A model generated the notes under the pieces. That model did not search any database. It worked only from the letters and a program-made list of their open reading frames with translations, and had not been told where the DNA came from. Positions 15,240 through 23,856 of a DNA stretch of 64,000 nt are shown piece after piece. Numbering within the stretch: the stretch's first letter is position 1; each line of letters starts with the position of its first letter. This stretch comes from Luteolibacter ambystomatis (GTDB lineage Bacteria; Verrucomicrobiota; Verrucomicrobiia; Verrucomicrobiales; Akkermansiaceae), in the NCBI RefSeq assembly GCF_018137965.1, contig NZ_CP073100.1, positions 3,731,754 to 3,795,753 of the forward strand, given 5' to 3'. Made by a program: the position numbers and the translations under genes.

Positions 15240-15824
15240 TTAGAGGCTGTCGAGAGCCAGATTCAGCTTCAACACGTTCACGCCGGGGTCCCCCAGCAGA
15301 CCAAGATCCTCCGAATCGGTGTTCGCCGCCACCAATTCCCGCACCTTGTCGGCGGGCAGGTTGCGGGCCTTCGCGACACGGGCGATCTGGAGCGCGGCAT
15401 TGGCCGGGCTGATGTGGGGATCAAGGCCGCTGCCGGAGGCGGTGACCGCATCTGCGGGCACCGCCTGGTCGGCGGCCAGGCCGTTGGTGGTGCGGTAAGC
15501 CGCCACGCGTTCCTTGATCGCGTCGGCAAGCTTTTGCGAGGTCGGGCCGAGGTTGCTGCCGCTGGACGACGAGGCATCGTAGCCATTGGCGCCCGCGGAG
15601 GACGGACGCGGCTGGAAATACTTCTCCCCGCTGAAATTCTGGCCGAGCAGCGAGGAGCCGCGAATCACGCCATTCTTGTCCGTGATGAGGCTGCCGTCCA
15701 CCTTCGACTTGAAGCACAGGCGGGAGATGCCGGTCACAGCAGCGGGGTAGAGTCCGCAACAGACGACGGCGAGGACGGCGGTGGAGACGATGGCTCCGCG
15801 GAGTTCCGAGAGAAACGCTTTCAT
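15240..15824 (-). CDS. kdpC: K+-transporting ATPase subunit C
   Basis: A 194-residue KdpC, the single-span subunit that stabilises the KdpB-KdpA complex and promotes ATP binding. The N-terminal helix (IVSTAVLAVVCCGLYPAAVTGI) is followed by FQPRPSSAGANGYDASSSSGSNLGPTS, with the S-G-S-N-x-G-P-T motif, then GSGLDPHISPANAALQ and the C-terminal VNVLKLNLALDSL. All family landmarks are present. It starts 3 bp after kdpB ends and is followed by the shorter KdpC-like gene. Confidence 0.96.
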   Translation of the reverse strand: MKAFLSELRGAIVSTAVLAVVCCGLYPAAVTGISRLCFKSKVDGSLITDKNGVIRGSSLLGQNFSGEKYFQPRPSSAGANGYDASSSSGSNLGPTSQKLADAIKERVAAYRTTNGLAADQAVPADAVTASGSGLDPHISPANAALQIARVAKARNLPADKVRELVAANTDSEDLGLLGDPGVNVLKLNLALDSL

Positions 15825-15827
15825 GGT

Positions 15828-17849
15828 TCAGGCGAAATGAAGGGTGGTGATGATGAGGTCGATGGCCTTGATGCCGATGAAAGGCACCACCAGGCCGCCG
15901 AGACCGTAGATGAGAAGGTTGCGGCGCAGGACCAACACCGCGCCCATCGGCTTGTATGGGACACCTTTCAGCGCGAGCGGGATGAGGGCGATGATGACGA
16001 GCGCGTTGAAGATCACGGCGCTGAGAATGGCGCTCTGCGGCGAAACCAGGCCCATGATATTGAGCGGCGAGATCGCGGGGAAGGTAACCATCAGCATCGC
16101 GGGAATGATGGCGAAGTATTTCGCGACGTCATTGGCGATGGAGAAGGTGGTCAGCGAACCACGGGTCATGAGGAGTTGTTTGCCGATCTCCACGATCTCG
16201 ATGAGCTTGGTCGGATTGCTGTCCAGGTCCACCATGTTGCCGGCCTCGCGCGCGGCCTGGGTGCCGGTGTTCATGGCCACGCCGACATCGGCCTGGGCCA
16301 GAGCGGGAGCGTCATTGGTGCCGTCACCGGTCATGGCGACGAGATGGCCGGCGGCCTGCTCGGAACGGATGCGCTTCAGCTTGTCCTCCGGGGTGGCCTG
16401 CGCCATGAAGTCGTCCACGCCTGCCTCGGCGGCGATGGCGGCGGCGGTCATCGGATTGTCACCGGTGATCATCACGGTGCGGATGCCCATCTTGCGAAGC
16501 TGGGCGAAGCGTTCCTTGATGCCGCCTTTGACGATGTCCTTCAGCTCGACCACGCCGAGCACCTTCGGACCTTCCGCCACGACGAGCGGAGTGCGTCCGG
16601 CGCGGGATGCGGCTTCAACGGCCTTCTCGACATCCACGGGATAGACGCCACCCTGCTGCTCCACCCACTGCTTCACGGACTCCGCCGCGCCCTTGCGGAT
16701 GCTGCGTCCATCCAGATCCACGCCGCTCATGCGGGTCTGCGCGGTGAAGGGTACGAAGGTGGCGTGCGGGTGCTGGAGATCGCGGCCGCGGATGTTGAAC
16801 TTCTCCTTCGCCAGCACGACGATGCTGCGGCCTTCCGGCGTTTCATCCGCCAGCGAGGCAAGCTGGGCGGTATCCGCCAATGTCTGCTCGGTCACGCCGG
16901 GAGCCGGGACGAAGTCCGAGGCCATGCGGTTGCCGATGGTGATGGTGCCCGTCTTGTCGAGCAACAGCACGTCGATGTCGCCGGCGGCCTCCACCGCGCG
17001 TCCGCTGGTGGCCATCACGTTGCGGCGGATCAGGCGGTCGATGCCGCTGATGCCGATGGCACTGAGCAGACCGCCGATGGTGGTGGGAATAAGGCACACC
17101 AGCAGCGCGACCAGCACCGGAATGGTGAACTCCATGCCCGCGTAGGTGCCGAAGGGCTTCAGCGTGATGCAGACCAGCAGGAAGATCAGCGTCATCGCGG
17201 AAAGCAGGATCGTCAGCGCGATCTCATTCGGTGTCTTCTGGCGCTTCGCACCTTCCACCATCGCGATCATGCGGTCGAGGAAGGTGTTGCCCTTTTCCGA
17301 AGTGATGCGGATGACGATGCGGTCGCTGATCACCCGTGTGCCGCCGGTGACGGCGCTGCGGTCTCCACCGCTTTCGCGGATGACGGGGGCGGACTCACCG
17401 GTGATGGCGGCTTCGTCCACGCTGGCGATGCCTTCGACCACCTCGCCATCGGCGGGGATCACGTCATTGGTTTCGCAGACGACGAGGTCGCCCTTTTCCA
17501 GCACCGGCGCGGGCACCTGTTCCTCACGACCGTTTTTCAAACGGCGGGCGACGGTATCCTTGCGGGCCTTGCGCAGGCTGTCCGCCTGGGCCTTGCCGCG
17601 GCCTTCCGCAATGGCTTCGGCGAAGTTCGCGAACAGGACGGTGAACCACAGCCAGACCGCGAGCTGGAGAATGAATCCGCGATCCGTGCTGGAGGTGAAG
17701 ATCGCCACGGTGGTGAGCACCGCGCCGATCTGGGTGACGAACATCACCGGATTCTTGACCATGAGCCGCGGGTCGAGCTTCTTGAAAGCATCGCCGATGG
17801 CAGGCACGAGGATTGTGCGGTCGAACAAAGATGGAGCTTGGTGAGACAT
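15828..17849 (-). CDS. kdpB: K+-transporting P-type ATPase, catalytic subunit B
   Basis: A 673-residue P-type ATPase that couples ATP hydrolysis to K+ import by KdpA. It has the actuator motif TGES, phosphorylated Asp298 in [10 protein letters not shown], the nucleotide-binding KGAAE, the hinge [18 protein letters not shown], and membrane helices on both sides. [13 protein letters not shown] is the KdpB M4 signature. Length is normal (E. coli 682). kdpA ends 18 bp upstream and kdpC begins 3 bp downstream. Confidence 0.97.
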   Translation of the reverse strand: MSHQAPSLFDRTILVPAIGDAFKKLDPRLMVKNPVMFVTQIGAVLTTVAIFTSSTDRGFILQLAVWLWFTVLFANFAEAIAEGRGKAQADSLRKARKDTVARRLKNGREEQVPAPVLEKGDLVVCETNDVIPADGEVVEGIASVDEAAITGESAPVIRESGGDRSAVTGGTRVISDRIVIRITSEKGNTFLDRMIAMVEGAKRQKTPNEIALTILLSAMTLIFLLVCITLKPFGTYAGMEFTIPVLVALLVCLIPTTIGGLLSAIGISGIDRLIRRNVMATSGRAVEAAGDIDVLLLDKTGTITIGNRMASDFVPAPGVTEQTLADTAQLASLADETPEGRSIVVLAKEKFNIRGRDLQHPHATFVPFTAQTRMSGVDLDGRSIRKGAAESVKQWVEQQGGVYPVDVEKAVEAASRAGRTPLVVAEGPKVLGVVELKDIVKGGIKERFAQLRKMGIRTVMITGDNPMTAAAIAAEAGVDDFMAQATPEDKLKRIRSEQAAGHLVAMTGDGTNDAPALAQADVGVAMNTGTQAAREAGNMVDLDSNPTKLIEIVEIGKQLLMTRGSLTTFSIANDVAKYFAIIPAMLMVTFPAISPLNIMGLVSPQSAILSAVIFNALVIIALIPLALKGVPYKPMGAVLVLRRNLLIYGLGGLVVPFIGIKAIDLIITTLHFA

Positions 17850-17867
17850 GACAGGAAGTCGGAAAAG

Positions 17868-19679
17868 TTAGAACAAGTTGCCCTTGAACATCAGGAAGTG
17901 CTCGACGATGGGACCCAGCGCGAGGGCTGGCAGGAAGTTCAGCGCGCCGATGAGCAGCACGGTGCCGATGAGCAGCACGGTGAAGGTCGTGCCGGCGACC
18001 GGGAAGGTGCCCGCGCTCGGAGGAGAAATCTTCTTTTTCACCAGCGATCCGGCCAAGGCCATGATCGGGATGATCATGAGGAACCGCCCGATGAGAGTGG
18101 CGAGGCCGAGGGTGATGTTGTAGTGCGGATCGCCATTGGTGGGCGTCGCGGTGAGGCCGGCAAAGGCGCTGCCGTTGTTGGCGGTGGTGGAACTGTAGGC
18201 GTAGAGGATTTCGCTGAAACCGTGCGGCCCGGCGTTGTTCAACCCGGCCTGTCCCCACGGCGAGACCGCGGCCCAGGCGGTGAAGCCGAGGATGGAGGCC
18301 GTGAGCACCAGCAGCGCGAGCATCGCCATCTTCACATCGAAGGCCTGGATCTTCTTGCCGAGGTATTCCGGCGTGCGTCCGACCATCAGACCGGCGATGA
18401 ACACCGCCAGCACGACGAAGACGAGCATGCCATAGAGACCCGCGCCAACGCCGCCGATGACCACCTCGCCGAGTTCCATCATGAACAACGGCACCAGTCC
18501 GCCGATGGCGGTGAAGGAATCATGCATCGAGTTGACCGCGCCGCAGGATGCCGAAGTGGTGATGGTGGCGAACAGCGAGGAGTTGAAGATGCCGAAGCGC
18601 ACCTCCTTGCCCTCCATGTTTCCGTCCGAAGCGACGAGACCGATCGCCTGGTGGATCGGATTGCCCTTCGCCTCGGCCCACCAGCAGGCGAGCGTGCCCG
18701 CGGTGAAGAGGATCATCATCGCGGCCCACACGGACCAGCCGTGGGCCTGGTTGCGGGTCGTCTTGCCGAGATACCAGGTCAGGCCGCTGCCGATCGCGAA
18801 GATCGAGAGCATCTGCACGAAGTTCGAAAGGGGCGTCGGATTCTCGAACGGCTGCGCGGAATTCGCGTTGGTGTAGCCGCCACCGTTGGTGCCGAGCATC
18901 TTGATCGCGGCCTGCGAGGCCATCGGTCCCTGGATGATGGTTTGCTCCGTGACAGTCTGCTTTTCCGTCACCGGCTTGCCCTCGGCATCGACCACCGGCT
19001 GGCCGGCGTCATCGGTTTTGGCAACGTCCACGATCTGTGCCTCGACCAGCGTCGCTTTGTCGGAGGGCTTGAAGTTCTGGATCATTCCCTGCGAGACAAG
19101 GAAGACCGCGAACACCAGGCACAGCGGGAGAAGCAGGTAGTAGGTGCTGCGGACCAGATCGACCCAGAAATTCCCCAGGGTCTGCGCCGAGTGCCGCGCA
19201 ATCCCGCGGACGAGCGCCGCGGCGATCGCAATGCCCACCGCCGCCGAGGTGAAATTGTGGATCGTCAGCGCGACCATCTGCGAGAAGTAGGACATCGTCC
19301 CCTCACCGCCATAGCTCTGCCAGTTGGTATTGGTGGTGAAGCTCGCGGCGGTGTTGAAGGCCAGCGCGTGGCTCAGGCCTGGGAGACCCTGCGGGTTCAA
19401 CGGCAGGTGATCCTGGAACCGCAGGATCAAGTACGTGAAGAGCATGCCCACGAGGCTGAAAAGGAGCATGGCGAAGGTGTAGCCCTTCCAGCCGTGCTCC
19501 TTGTTCTGATCCACCCCCATGAGACGATAGGTCAGGCGCTCGAAGGGGCGGATGACCGGGTCGAGAAATGTTTTTCCAGCGGGATCCAGCACCTTGCACA
19601 GGTAGATGCCCATCGGCTTGGTGATGAGGGCGAGGATGCCCACGAAGAGCCCGAATTGCAGCCAGTCGGCGGTTTGCAT
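17868..19679 (-). CDS. kdpA: K+-transporting ATPase, channel-like subunit A
   Basis: A 603-residue polytopic inner-membrane protein related to the Trk/Ktr channel superfamily; it binds and translocates K+. Four selectivity-filter-like segments are visible, including TNTNWQSYGGE, GTNGGGYTNANSAQPFENP, TTSASCGAVNSMHDSFTAIGG and STTANNGSAFAGL. It is somewhat longer than E. coli KdpA (557), mainly through an insert at about residues 215-250 that is rich in charged residues (DAGQPVVDAEGKPVTEKQT). It begins 12 bp after kdpF and precedes kdpB. Confidence 0.97.
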   Translation of the reverse strand: MQTADWLQFGLFVGILALITKPMGIYLCKVLDPAGKTFLDPVIRPFERLTYRLMGVDQNKEHGWKGYTFAMLLFSLVGMLFTYLILRFQDHLPLNPQGLPGLSHALAFNTAASFTTNTNWQSYGGEGTMSYFSQMVALTIHNFTSAAVGIAIAAALVRGIARHSAQTLGNFWVDLVRSTYYLLLPLCLVFAVFLVSQGMIQNFKPSDKATLVEAQIVDVAKTDDAGQPVVDAEGKPVTEKQTVTEQTIIQGPMASQAAIKMLGTNGGGYTNANSAQPFENPTPLSNFVQMLSIFAIGSGLTWYLGKTTRNQAHGWSVWAAMMILFTAGTLACWWAEAKGNPIHQAIGLVASDGNMEGKEVRFGIFNSSLFATITTSASCGAVNSMHDSFTAIGGLVPLFMMELGEVVIGGVGAGLYGMLVFVVLAVFIAGLMVGRTPEYLGKKIQAFDVKMAMLALLVLTASILGFTAWAAVSPWGQAGLNNAGPHGFSEILYAYSSTTANNGSAFAGLTATPTNGDPHYNITLGLATLIGRFLMIIPIMALAGSLVKKKISPPSAGTFPVAGTTFTVLLIGTVLLIGALNFLPALALGPIVEHFLMFKGNLF

Positions 19680-19691
19680 GAGAGGAGGGGG

Positions 19692-19775
19692 TTAGAAGCG
19701 TTCCGGATAGAGCATCGCCACCAGCAGGTAGGCGATGAGGGCGAGGGCGATGACGCCGATGAGGATGAGTTCCAT
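19692..19775 (-). CDS. kdpF: K+-transporting ATPase small subunit F
   Basis: A 27-residue single-span peptide (start MELILIGVIALALIAYL, ending LYPERF). The length, the position immediately before kdpA and the terminal YPERF are typical of KdpF, which stabilises the KdpABC complex in the membrane. Confidence 0.92.
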   Translation of the reverse strand: MELILIGVIALALIAYLLVAMLYPERF

Positions 19776-19786
19776 GGCGGGAGGAT

Positions 19787-19870
19787 TCAGAGGTGATCGC
19801 AGAAGCGGGCGTATCCCACCGCCAGGGCGAAGAACCCGACGGTGATGGCGATGTAAATGAGGTCGGTCAT
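19787..19870 (-). CDS. 27-residue membrane peptide heading the kdp operon
   Basis: ATG 19870 to TGA 19787 encodes 27 residues: a hydrophobic helix (LIYIAITVGFFALAVGYA) followed by a charged RFCDHL tail. It precedes kdpF by 11 bp and is therefore probably the first gene of the kdp transcript. I recall similar peptides with a C-terminal C-[DE]-x-L just upstream of kdpF in other bacteria, usually unannotated. The role is unknown; a further small subunit of the pump is the obvious guess. Confidence 0.65.
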   Translation of the reverse strand: MTDLIYIAITVGFFALAVGYARFCDHL

Positions 19871-19920
19871 GGCCTTGATTGGAGGTTGGGATCATGGTCC
19901 CACGGTTCCCGGAATCGGGG

Positions 19921-19959
19921 AGTCAAAGGCCGGACCGGAGGCGTTAAAAAACCGTTAAA
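19921..19959 (-). promoter_or_regulatory. Candidate kdp promoter with a KdpE-like direct repeat
   Basis: On the minus strand, TTTAACG occurs twice with starts 11 bp apart (within 19942-19959), an AT-rich island in very GC-rich DNA. It lies about 16 bp upstream of TTGACT (19926-19921), a possible -35 box; no good -10 box was found. KdpE binds AT-rich repeats just upstream of -35 in E. coli, which this arrangement resembles. It is 73 bp from the first small open frame. Confidence 0.4.
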
Positions 19960-20081
19960 GAAGGCCTGAATCCGGCGCCCCGGGCCCCGGGCCACCTTCC
20001 CCGGCCCATTTTCATCACCAGAATCCCGCCTTGCCCCTGGCGGCCCGGGCTGGTTCCATCCCCGCCCCAATCCCCAGCACC

Positions 20082-21662
20082 ATGGCCAACAAGGACAATA
20101 CCGACCCCGCCCGCATGGAGAAAATCGTCTCCCTGTGCAAACGCCGCGGCTTCATTTTCCAAGCAGGCGAGCTCTACGGCGGTCTCAACGGTTGCTGGGA
20201 CTACGGTCCGCTGGGTGCCGAGCTGAAGCGCAACCTCAAGGACTACTGGTGGCGCAAAACCGTCCAGGAGCGCGATGACGTGCTCGGCATGGACGGCGCG
20301 ATCCTGACCATGCAGCAGGTGCTCGTCGCCTCCGGCCACGTCGGCGGTTTCTCGGACCCGATGTCGGACTGCCTCCTTTCCAAAGCCCGCCTGCGCGCCG
20401 ACCAGGTGCCCGCCCAGGACGGCACCGCCGTGTGGTTCTCCGGCGCGAAGCTCCCGGCCTCCGGCTGGAGCGTGGAGCGCCAGTTCGCCGTGCTCGTCGC
20501 CCCGGGCAAGGACCCGATCGAATCCCACAAGACCGCCCGCAAGTTCTACGGCGACCTGATGCCGGACAAGAAGGTGTCCCCGAAGGAGCTGGAACTTGTC
20601 GAAGAGCGCCGCGAGGAGCTTACCGGCACGACCTCCTTCAATCCGGAGAACGGCTCCCTGCTCACCGAGCCGCGCCAGTTCAACCTGATGTTCCAGACGA
20701 AGATGGGCGCGTCCGCGGATGACAACGATCCGAACGCGATCGCCTACCTCCGCCCGGAAACGGCGCAGTCGATCTTCGTACAGTACAAGAACGTGCTCGA
20801 TTCGAACCGCGTGAAACTGCCCTTCGGCATCGCGCAGATCGGCAAGTCGTTCCGCAATGAGATCAACCCGCGCAACTTCACCTTCCGCTCGCGTGAATTC
20901 GAGCAGATGGAGATCGAGTATTTCTGCCGCCCCGACGACGGCCTGCGCCTGACCGACGAATGGCTGGAAGCCCGCCTCAAGTTCTACGGCGAAATCGGCA
21001 TCCCGCGCGAGAAGCTGCACATCCTCGACATCCCGGATGGCGAGCGCGCCTTCTACTCGCAAAAGACCTACGACATCGAATACGAGTTCCCCTTCGGCGT
21101 GCAGGAGCTGGAAGGCGTGGCCTACCGCACCGACTACGACCTCGGCGTTCACCAGCAGCATTCAGGCAAGCCGCTGCTCTACTTCGATGAAGAGACGAAG
21201 GAGAAGTTCCTGCCGCACGTGGTCGAGCCGTCCGCCGGTTGCGACCGCACCGTGCTGGCGCTCATTTGCGAAGCCTTCGATGAAGAGGAAGTCACCGATG
21301 AAAAGGGCAAGGCCGAGATCCGCTCGGTACTGCGCTTCGTCCCGCGCATGGCCCCGATCAAGGTCGGCATCTTCCCGCTGCTGAAGAAGAACGAGGAGCA
21401 GGTCCGCATCTGCCGCGAGATCCAGGCGAAGCTCCAGCCGTGGATGACCGTCTTCTACGACGATGGGGGCTCCGTCGGCAAACGCTACCGCCGTCAGGAC
21501 GAGTCCGGCACGCCCTTCTGCATCACCGTGGACTTCGACACCCTCGGCGAAAACGGCGACGAGTTGAAAGGCACCGTCACCGTCCGCCACCGCGACTCGA
21601 TGGAGCAGGAACGCATCGCCGTGGACGCGCTGCTGCCCTGGCTCCTTGAGCGCGTGCGCTGA
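20082..21662 (+). CDS. glyQS: Glycyl-tRNA synthetase (single-chain type)
   Basis: A 526-residue class II synthetase of the dimeric archaeal/eukaryotic/Gram-positive type, not the tetrameric alpha-beta type of most Proteobacteria. It charges tRNA-Gly. Visible are CWDYGPLGAELK, motif 2 (GKSFRNEINPRNFTFRSREFEQMEIEYFC), LRPETAQSIFVQ, motif 3 (VEPSAGCDRTVLAL) and a C-terminal anticodon-binding domain from about residue 415 (MAPIKVGIFPLLKK). ATG 20082 is preferred to in-frame upstream codons because the family starts close to the ICG/RGFIFQ segment. It is divergent from the kdp operon and 14 bp upstream of an SGNH-like gene on the same strand. Confidence 0.96.
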   Translation: MANKDNTDPARMEKIVSLCKRRGFIFQAGELYGGLNGCWDYGPLGAELKRNLKDYWWRKTVQERDDVLGMDGAILTMQQVLVASGHVGGFSDPMSDCLLSKARLRADQVPAQDGTAVWFSGAKLPASGWSVERQFAVLVAPGKDPIESHKTARKFYGDLMPDKKVSPKELELVEERREELTGTTSFNPENGSLLTEPRQFNLMFQTKMGASADDNDPNAIAYLRPETAQSIFVQYKNVLDSNRVKLPFGIAQIGKSFRNEINPRNFTFRSREFEQMEIEYFCRPDDGLRLTDEWLEARLKFYGEIGIPREKLHILDIPDGERAFYSQKTYDIEYEFPFGVQELEGVAYRTDYDLGVHQQHSGKPLLYFDEETKEKFLPHVVEPSAGCDRTVLALICEAFDEEEVTDEKGKAEIRSVLRFVPRMAPIKVGIFPLLKKNEEQVRICREIQAKLQPWMTVFYDDGGSVGKRYRRQDESGTPFCITVDFDTLGENGDELKGTVTVRHRDSMEQERIAVDALLPWLLERVR

Positions 21663-21676
21663 TCCCATCTCCTCCT

Positions 21677-22882
21677 ATGACGCGTCACGCCAAACGGCAT
21701 CTGAAGTGGCTGCTCGGCCTCGGGACCCTCGGTCTCGTGGCCACCGGAGTCACCAACGTCGCCGTCAATCCGTGGCGCGTCCTTCCGGAGAAAACCGAGG
21801 TCAAATCCCTCGACCGCTACCGGGAGATCGATGCGGAGATCCGCACCTGCAAGGCAGGCCTCGCCATGCGCGGCCCTTGGGATATTCTCGTCATCGGCAG
21901 CTCGCGCCCCAATACCGGCATTGATCCCTCGATGCCCGCGTTCGGAGGAAAGCCTGCGGTCAATCTCGGCATGCCCGGCGGCGACCTGTTCGAGACACGG
22001 GCGATGGTCGATCACGCGCTCAAATACCAGTCGCCGAAGCGCGCGCTGCTGTTCCTGGATGCGGGCGACCTCACCCGCCCCGGCAAGCTGCCGATCGAGA
22101 GTGATTTCGATTTCTCCCCGCTGGCCCAGAGCGATCCGCTGGAACGGGATCTGAAGTACGTCTTCAGCCAGCGGGCGATGGATTCGTCCGTGGTCACGCT
22201 GCACTTCGCCGCCAAACACAAGGCCCCGCGCTACACCCCGCTGGGCTTGCATGTGAAGAAGCCCCCGCGTCTCGATTACTTCGAGACGATGGAAAAGTTT
22301 TATCTACCGTGGGCCGTGCAACTCGCGGAGGTGCAGCAGCGGAAGCTCGGCATCCAGCAGGACAAGGTCGCCGTGGTCCGCGCGATGCTCGATGCCTGCG
22401 CCAAGGATGGCGTCGATGCAATTCTCGCCATCCCTCCGAACCACCTCACGCTCTGCCAAGCGATGGAGGAGAAAGGCTCGCCCGATCCCTATTTCCTCGC
22501 CGAGCGCCGCGCCATCGCCGCGCTGGTGGCGGACGCGAACAAGGCGAACCCGGAACATCCCTGCCAGCTTTGGGATCTGAATATCCCTTCCCCCGCCACG
22601 CTGGAACCATTCCCGGCCGATCGGAAGACGCCGATGGAAAACTGGCTGGACCCGATCCACTTCACTCCCGCAGCAGGTGGCCGCTATGCCGGCCTGATGC
22701 TAGGCACCACACAGGAAGATCCGGCGCTCGGCATCCACGTCGATGTCGCCCAACCCGAGCCATATCTGGCGAAGGTGGAACAGCTTTTCAAAGCCGCCGA
22801 GACCGCGCTTCCGACCGAACGCGAAGGCCTCCGCAAAGCCTTGGCTGCAGACGGCCAACCCAAGGTTCAACCGAAACGGTAG
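21677..22882 (+). CDS. SGNH-like envelope protein, first of three paralogues
   Basis: A 401-residue protein with an N-terminal membrane anchor (about residues 10-30) and a soluble domain. It shares landmarks with the proteins at 26542 and 30306: NPWRVLP near 31-37 (NPLW in the others), VIGSSRPNTGIDP (putative nucleophile Ser), NLGMPGGDLFE, AIPPNH and a C-terminal D-x-x-H in LDPIHF. The layout resembles AlgJ/AlgX-like SGNH proteins that act with MBOAT acyltransferases to acetylate exopolysaccharides. It follows glyQS by 14 bp, probably by read-through, and is separated from the MBOAT operon by two minus-strand genes. Its stop codon abuts an inverted repeat. Confidence 0.65.
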   Translation: MTRHAKRHLKWLLGLGTLGLVATGVTNVAVNPWRVLPEKTEVKSLDRYREIDAEIRTCKAGLAMRGPWDILVIGSSRPNTGIDPSMPAFGGKPAVNLGMPGGDLFETRAMVDHALKYQSPKRALLFLDAGDLTRPGKLPIESDFDFSPLAQSDPLERDLKYVFSQRAMDSSVVTLHFAAKHKAPRYTPLGLHVKKPPRLDYFETMEKFYLPWAVQLAEVQQRKLGIQQDKVAVVRAMLDACAKDGVDAILAIPPNHLTLCQAMEEKGSPDPYFLAERRAIAALVADANKANPEHPCQLWDLNIPSPATLEPFPADRKTPMENWLDPIHFTPAAGGRYAGLMLGTTQEDPALGIHVDVAQPEPYLAKVEQLFKAAETALPTEREGLRKALAADGQPKVQPKR

Positions 22883-22883
22883 C

Positions 22884-22972
22884 CAAGGAGCAGGGACATT
22901 CCCATCCCGTCTCCTACAAGTTGCCAGCGAAGCTGGGTAGCTTTTGAAAACGAGGAATGTCCCTGCTCCTTG
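22884..22972. repeat. Inverted repeat joining two stop codons
   Basis: A perfect 19-bp inverted repeat: CAAGGAGCAGGGACATTCC at 22884-22902 and its exact complement at 22954-22972. The left arm starts 2 bp after the stop of the SGNH-like gene, and the right arm ends at the base before the stop codon of the convergent sulfotransferase gene. The 51-bp interior is non-coding. GGGACATTCC also occurs in the hairpin at 1585-1616. Confidence 0.85.
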
Positions 22973-23701
22973 TTAGGCTCCGTATTGATACCCGTGCATG
23001 TCGATCTCGCGCTTGAAGATCTTCGTGATGCGGTCGGCCTGTTCCGGGGTGATTACCTCGGTGTAAGGGCGGCGGTCTTCGCGGTATTCCGCCTTGGCGC
23101 GGACGCCGAGCGAGCCTTCCCACGGAATGCCGAAGCGGGCGCAGAACGCGCCGAACTCCTCCTTCATGTTCTCATACTTGATGATCTGGTCGACCATCAC
23201 GTCGCCCTTTTGATCGGTATAGAAGGGGTAATTGATGCAAAAGTCGCCGCGGTCGAAGTACTCCTCGAGCGTCATCGTGCCGCCGCGGGTGGTGCGCTGC
23301 ATGTGGTAGTGCGAGAGAGTCTTTTCCCACGGGTTCCGCTCGAAGGAGAACTTGTGGTAGGAGTTCCAGATCTCCGGATCGACGCGCTGCTTCAGCACGC
23401 GGGCCGGGATGTGCTCATGGTAGCGGCGGCGCTTGTAGCAGTCCTTGAAGGTGCGGACCGGGGTGAAAAACCGGCGCTCGCAGAAAATCGAGTTGTCCCG
23501 CGGATAGTTGAAGCTGAACAGTTCCGGGAACGGCCAGAAGGATTGCTCGTAGTTCCGCGGGCGGTGCCCCTCCACCTCCGGATAGGTCGGGGTGATGATG
23601 TCGTCCTCGCCACAGTGCTTGCCCAGGAAGACCTCCAGGCTGGTGCCGGCGGTCTTGGCGGTTTTGACGAAAATGAAGCGGTACTTGTGGGAGATGATCA
23701 T
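22973..23701 (-). CDS. Sulfotransferase family protein
   Basis: A 242-residue soluble protein with the PAPS-binding loop near the N-terminus (FIFVKTAKTAGTSLE, residues about 9-23) and a second PAPS-contact segment around FSFERNPWEKTLSHYH (R-N-P-x-x-x-x-x-S). This is the Sulfotransfer_2-like type used for carbohydrate or surface-glycan sulfation. ATG 23701 gives the loop its usual position. It lies among glycan-modifying genes on the opposite strand, so the likely acceptor is the same polysaccharide, an inference from position. It is in tandem with the CgeB-type gene upstream. Confidence 0.78.
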   Translation of the reverse strand: MIISHKYRFIFVKTAKTAGTSLEVFLGKHCGEDDIITPTYPEVEGHRPRNYEQSFWPFPELFSFNYPRDNSIFCERRFFTPVRTFKDCYKRRRYHEHIPARVLKQRVDPEIWNSYHKFSFERNPWEKTLSHYHMQRTTRGGTMTLEEYFDRGDFCINYPFYTDQKGDVMVDQIIKYENMKEEFGAFCARFGIPWEGSLGVRAKAEYREDRRPYTEVITPEQADRITKIFKREIDMHGYQYGA

Positions 23702-23754
23702 GGACTGGAAACAGGCTTCCTAACGGGGCGGGGCGTTCGGACTTCGGAATAGAA

Positions 23755-23832
23755 ACCACAGATTACGCTGATTGCGCTGATTTTTAAGAATCAGAATTTT
23801 CTTCAATCTGCGTCATCTGCGAAATCTGCGGT
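23755..23832. repeat. Inverted repeat of the CAGATTACGC type
   Basis: Arms 23755-23782 and 23805-23832 (28 bp) match in about 22 positions as reverse complements; they carry ACCACAGATTACGCTGATT and AATCTGCGTCATCTGCG. The arms themselves are built from short direct repeats (CTGATTGCGCTGATT). Sequences of this style are scattered in many Planctomycetota and Verrucomicrobiota genomes. It is AT-rich relative to its surroundings and lies between two tandem minus-strand genes. Confidence 0.8.
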
Positions 23833-23856
23833 CATTGGAAAACTGGCGGTGGAGCC

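Noticed and set aside
13200..19796. A 2198-codon plus-strand open frame
   Set aside because: It is antisense to the kdp genes, whose motifs on the minus strand are unmistakable. Very long frames opposite GC-rich genes are a codon-bias artefact; the translation shows no domain.
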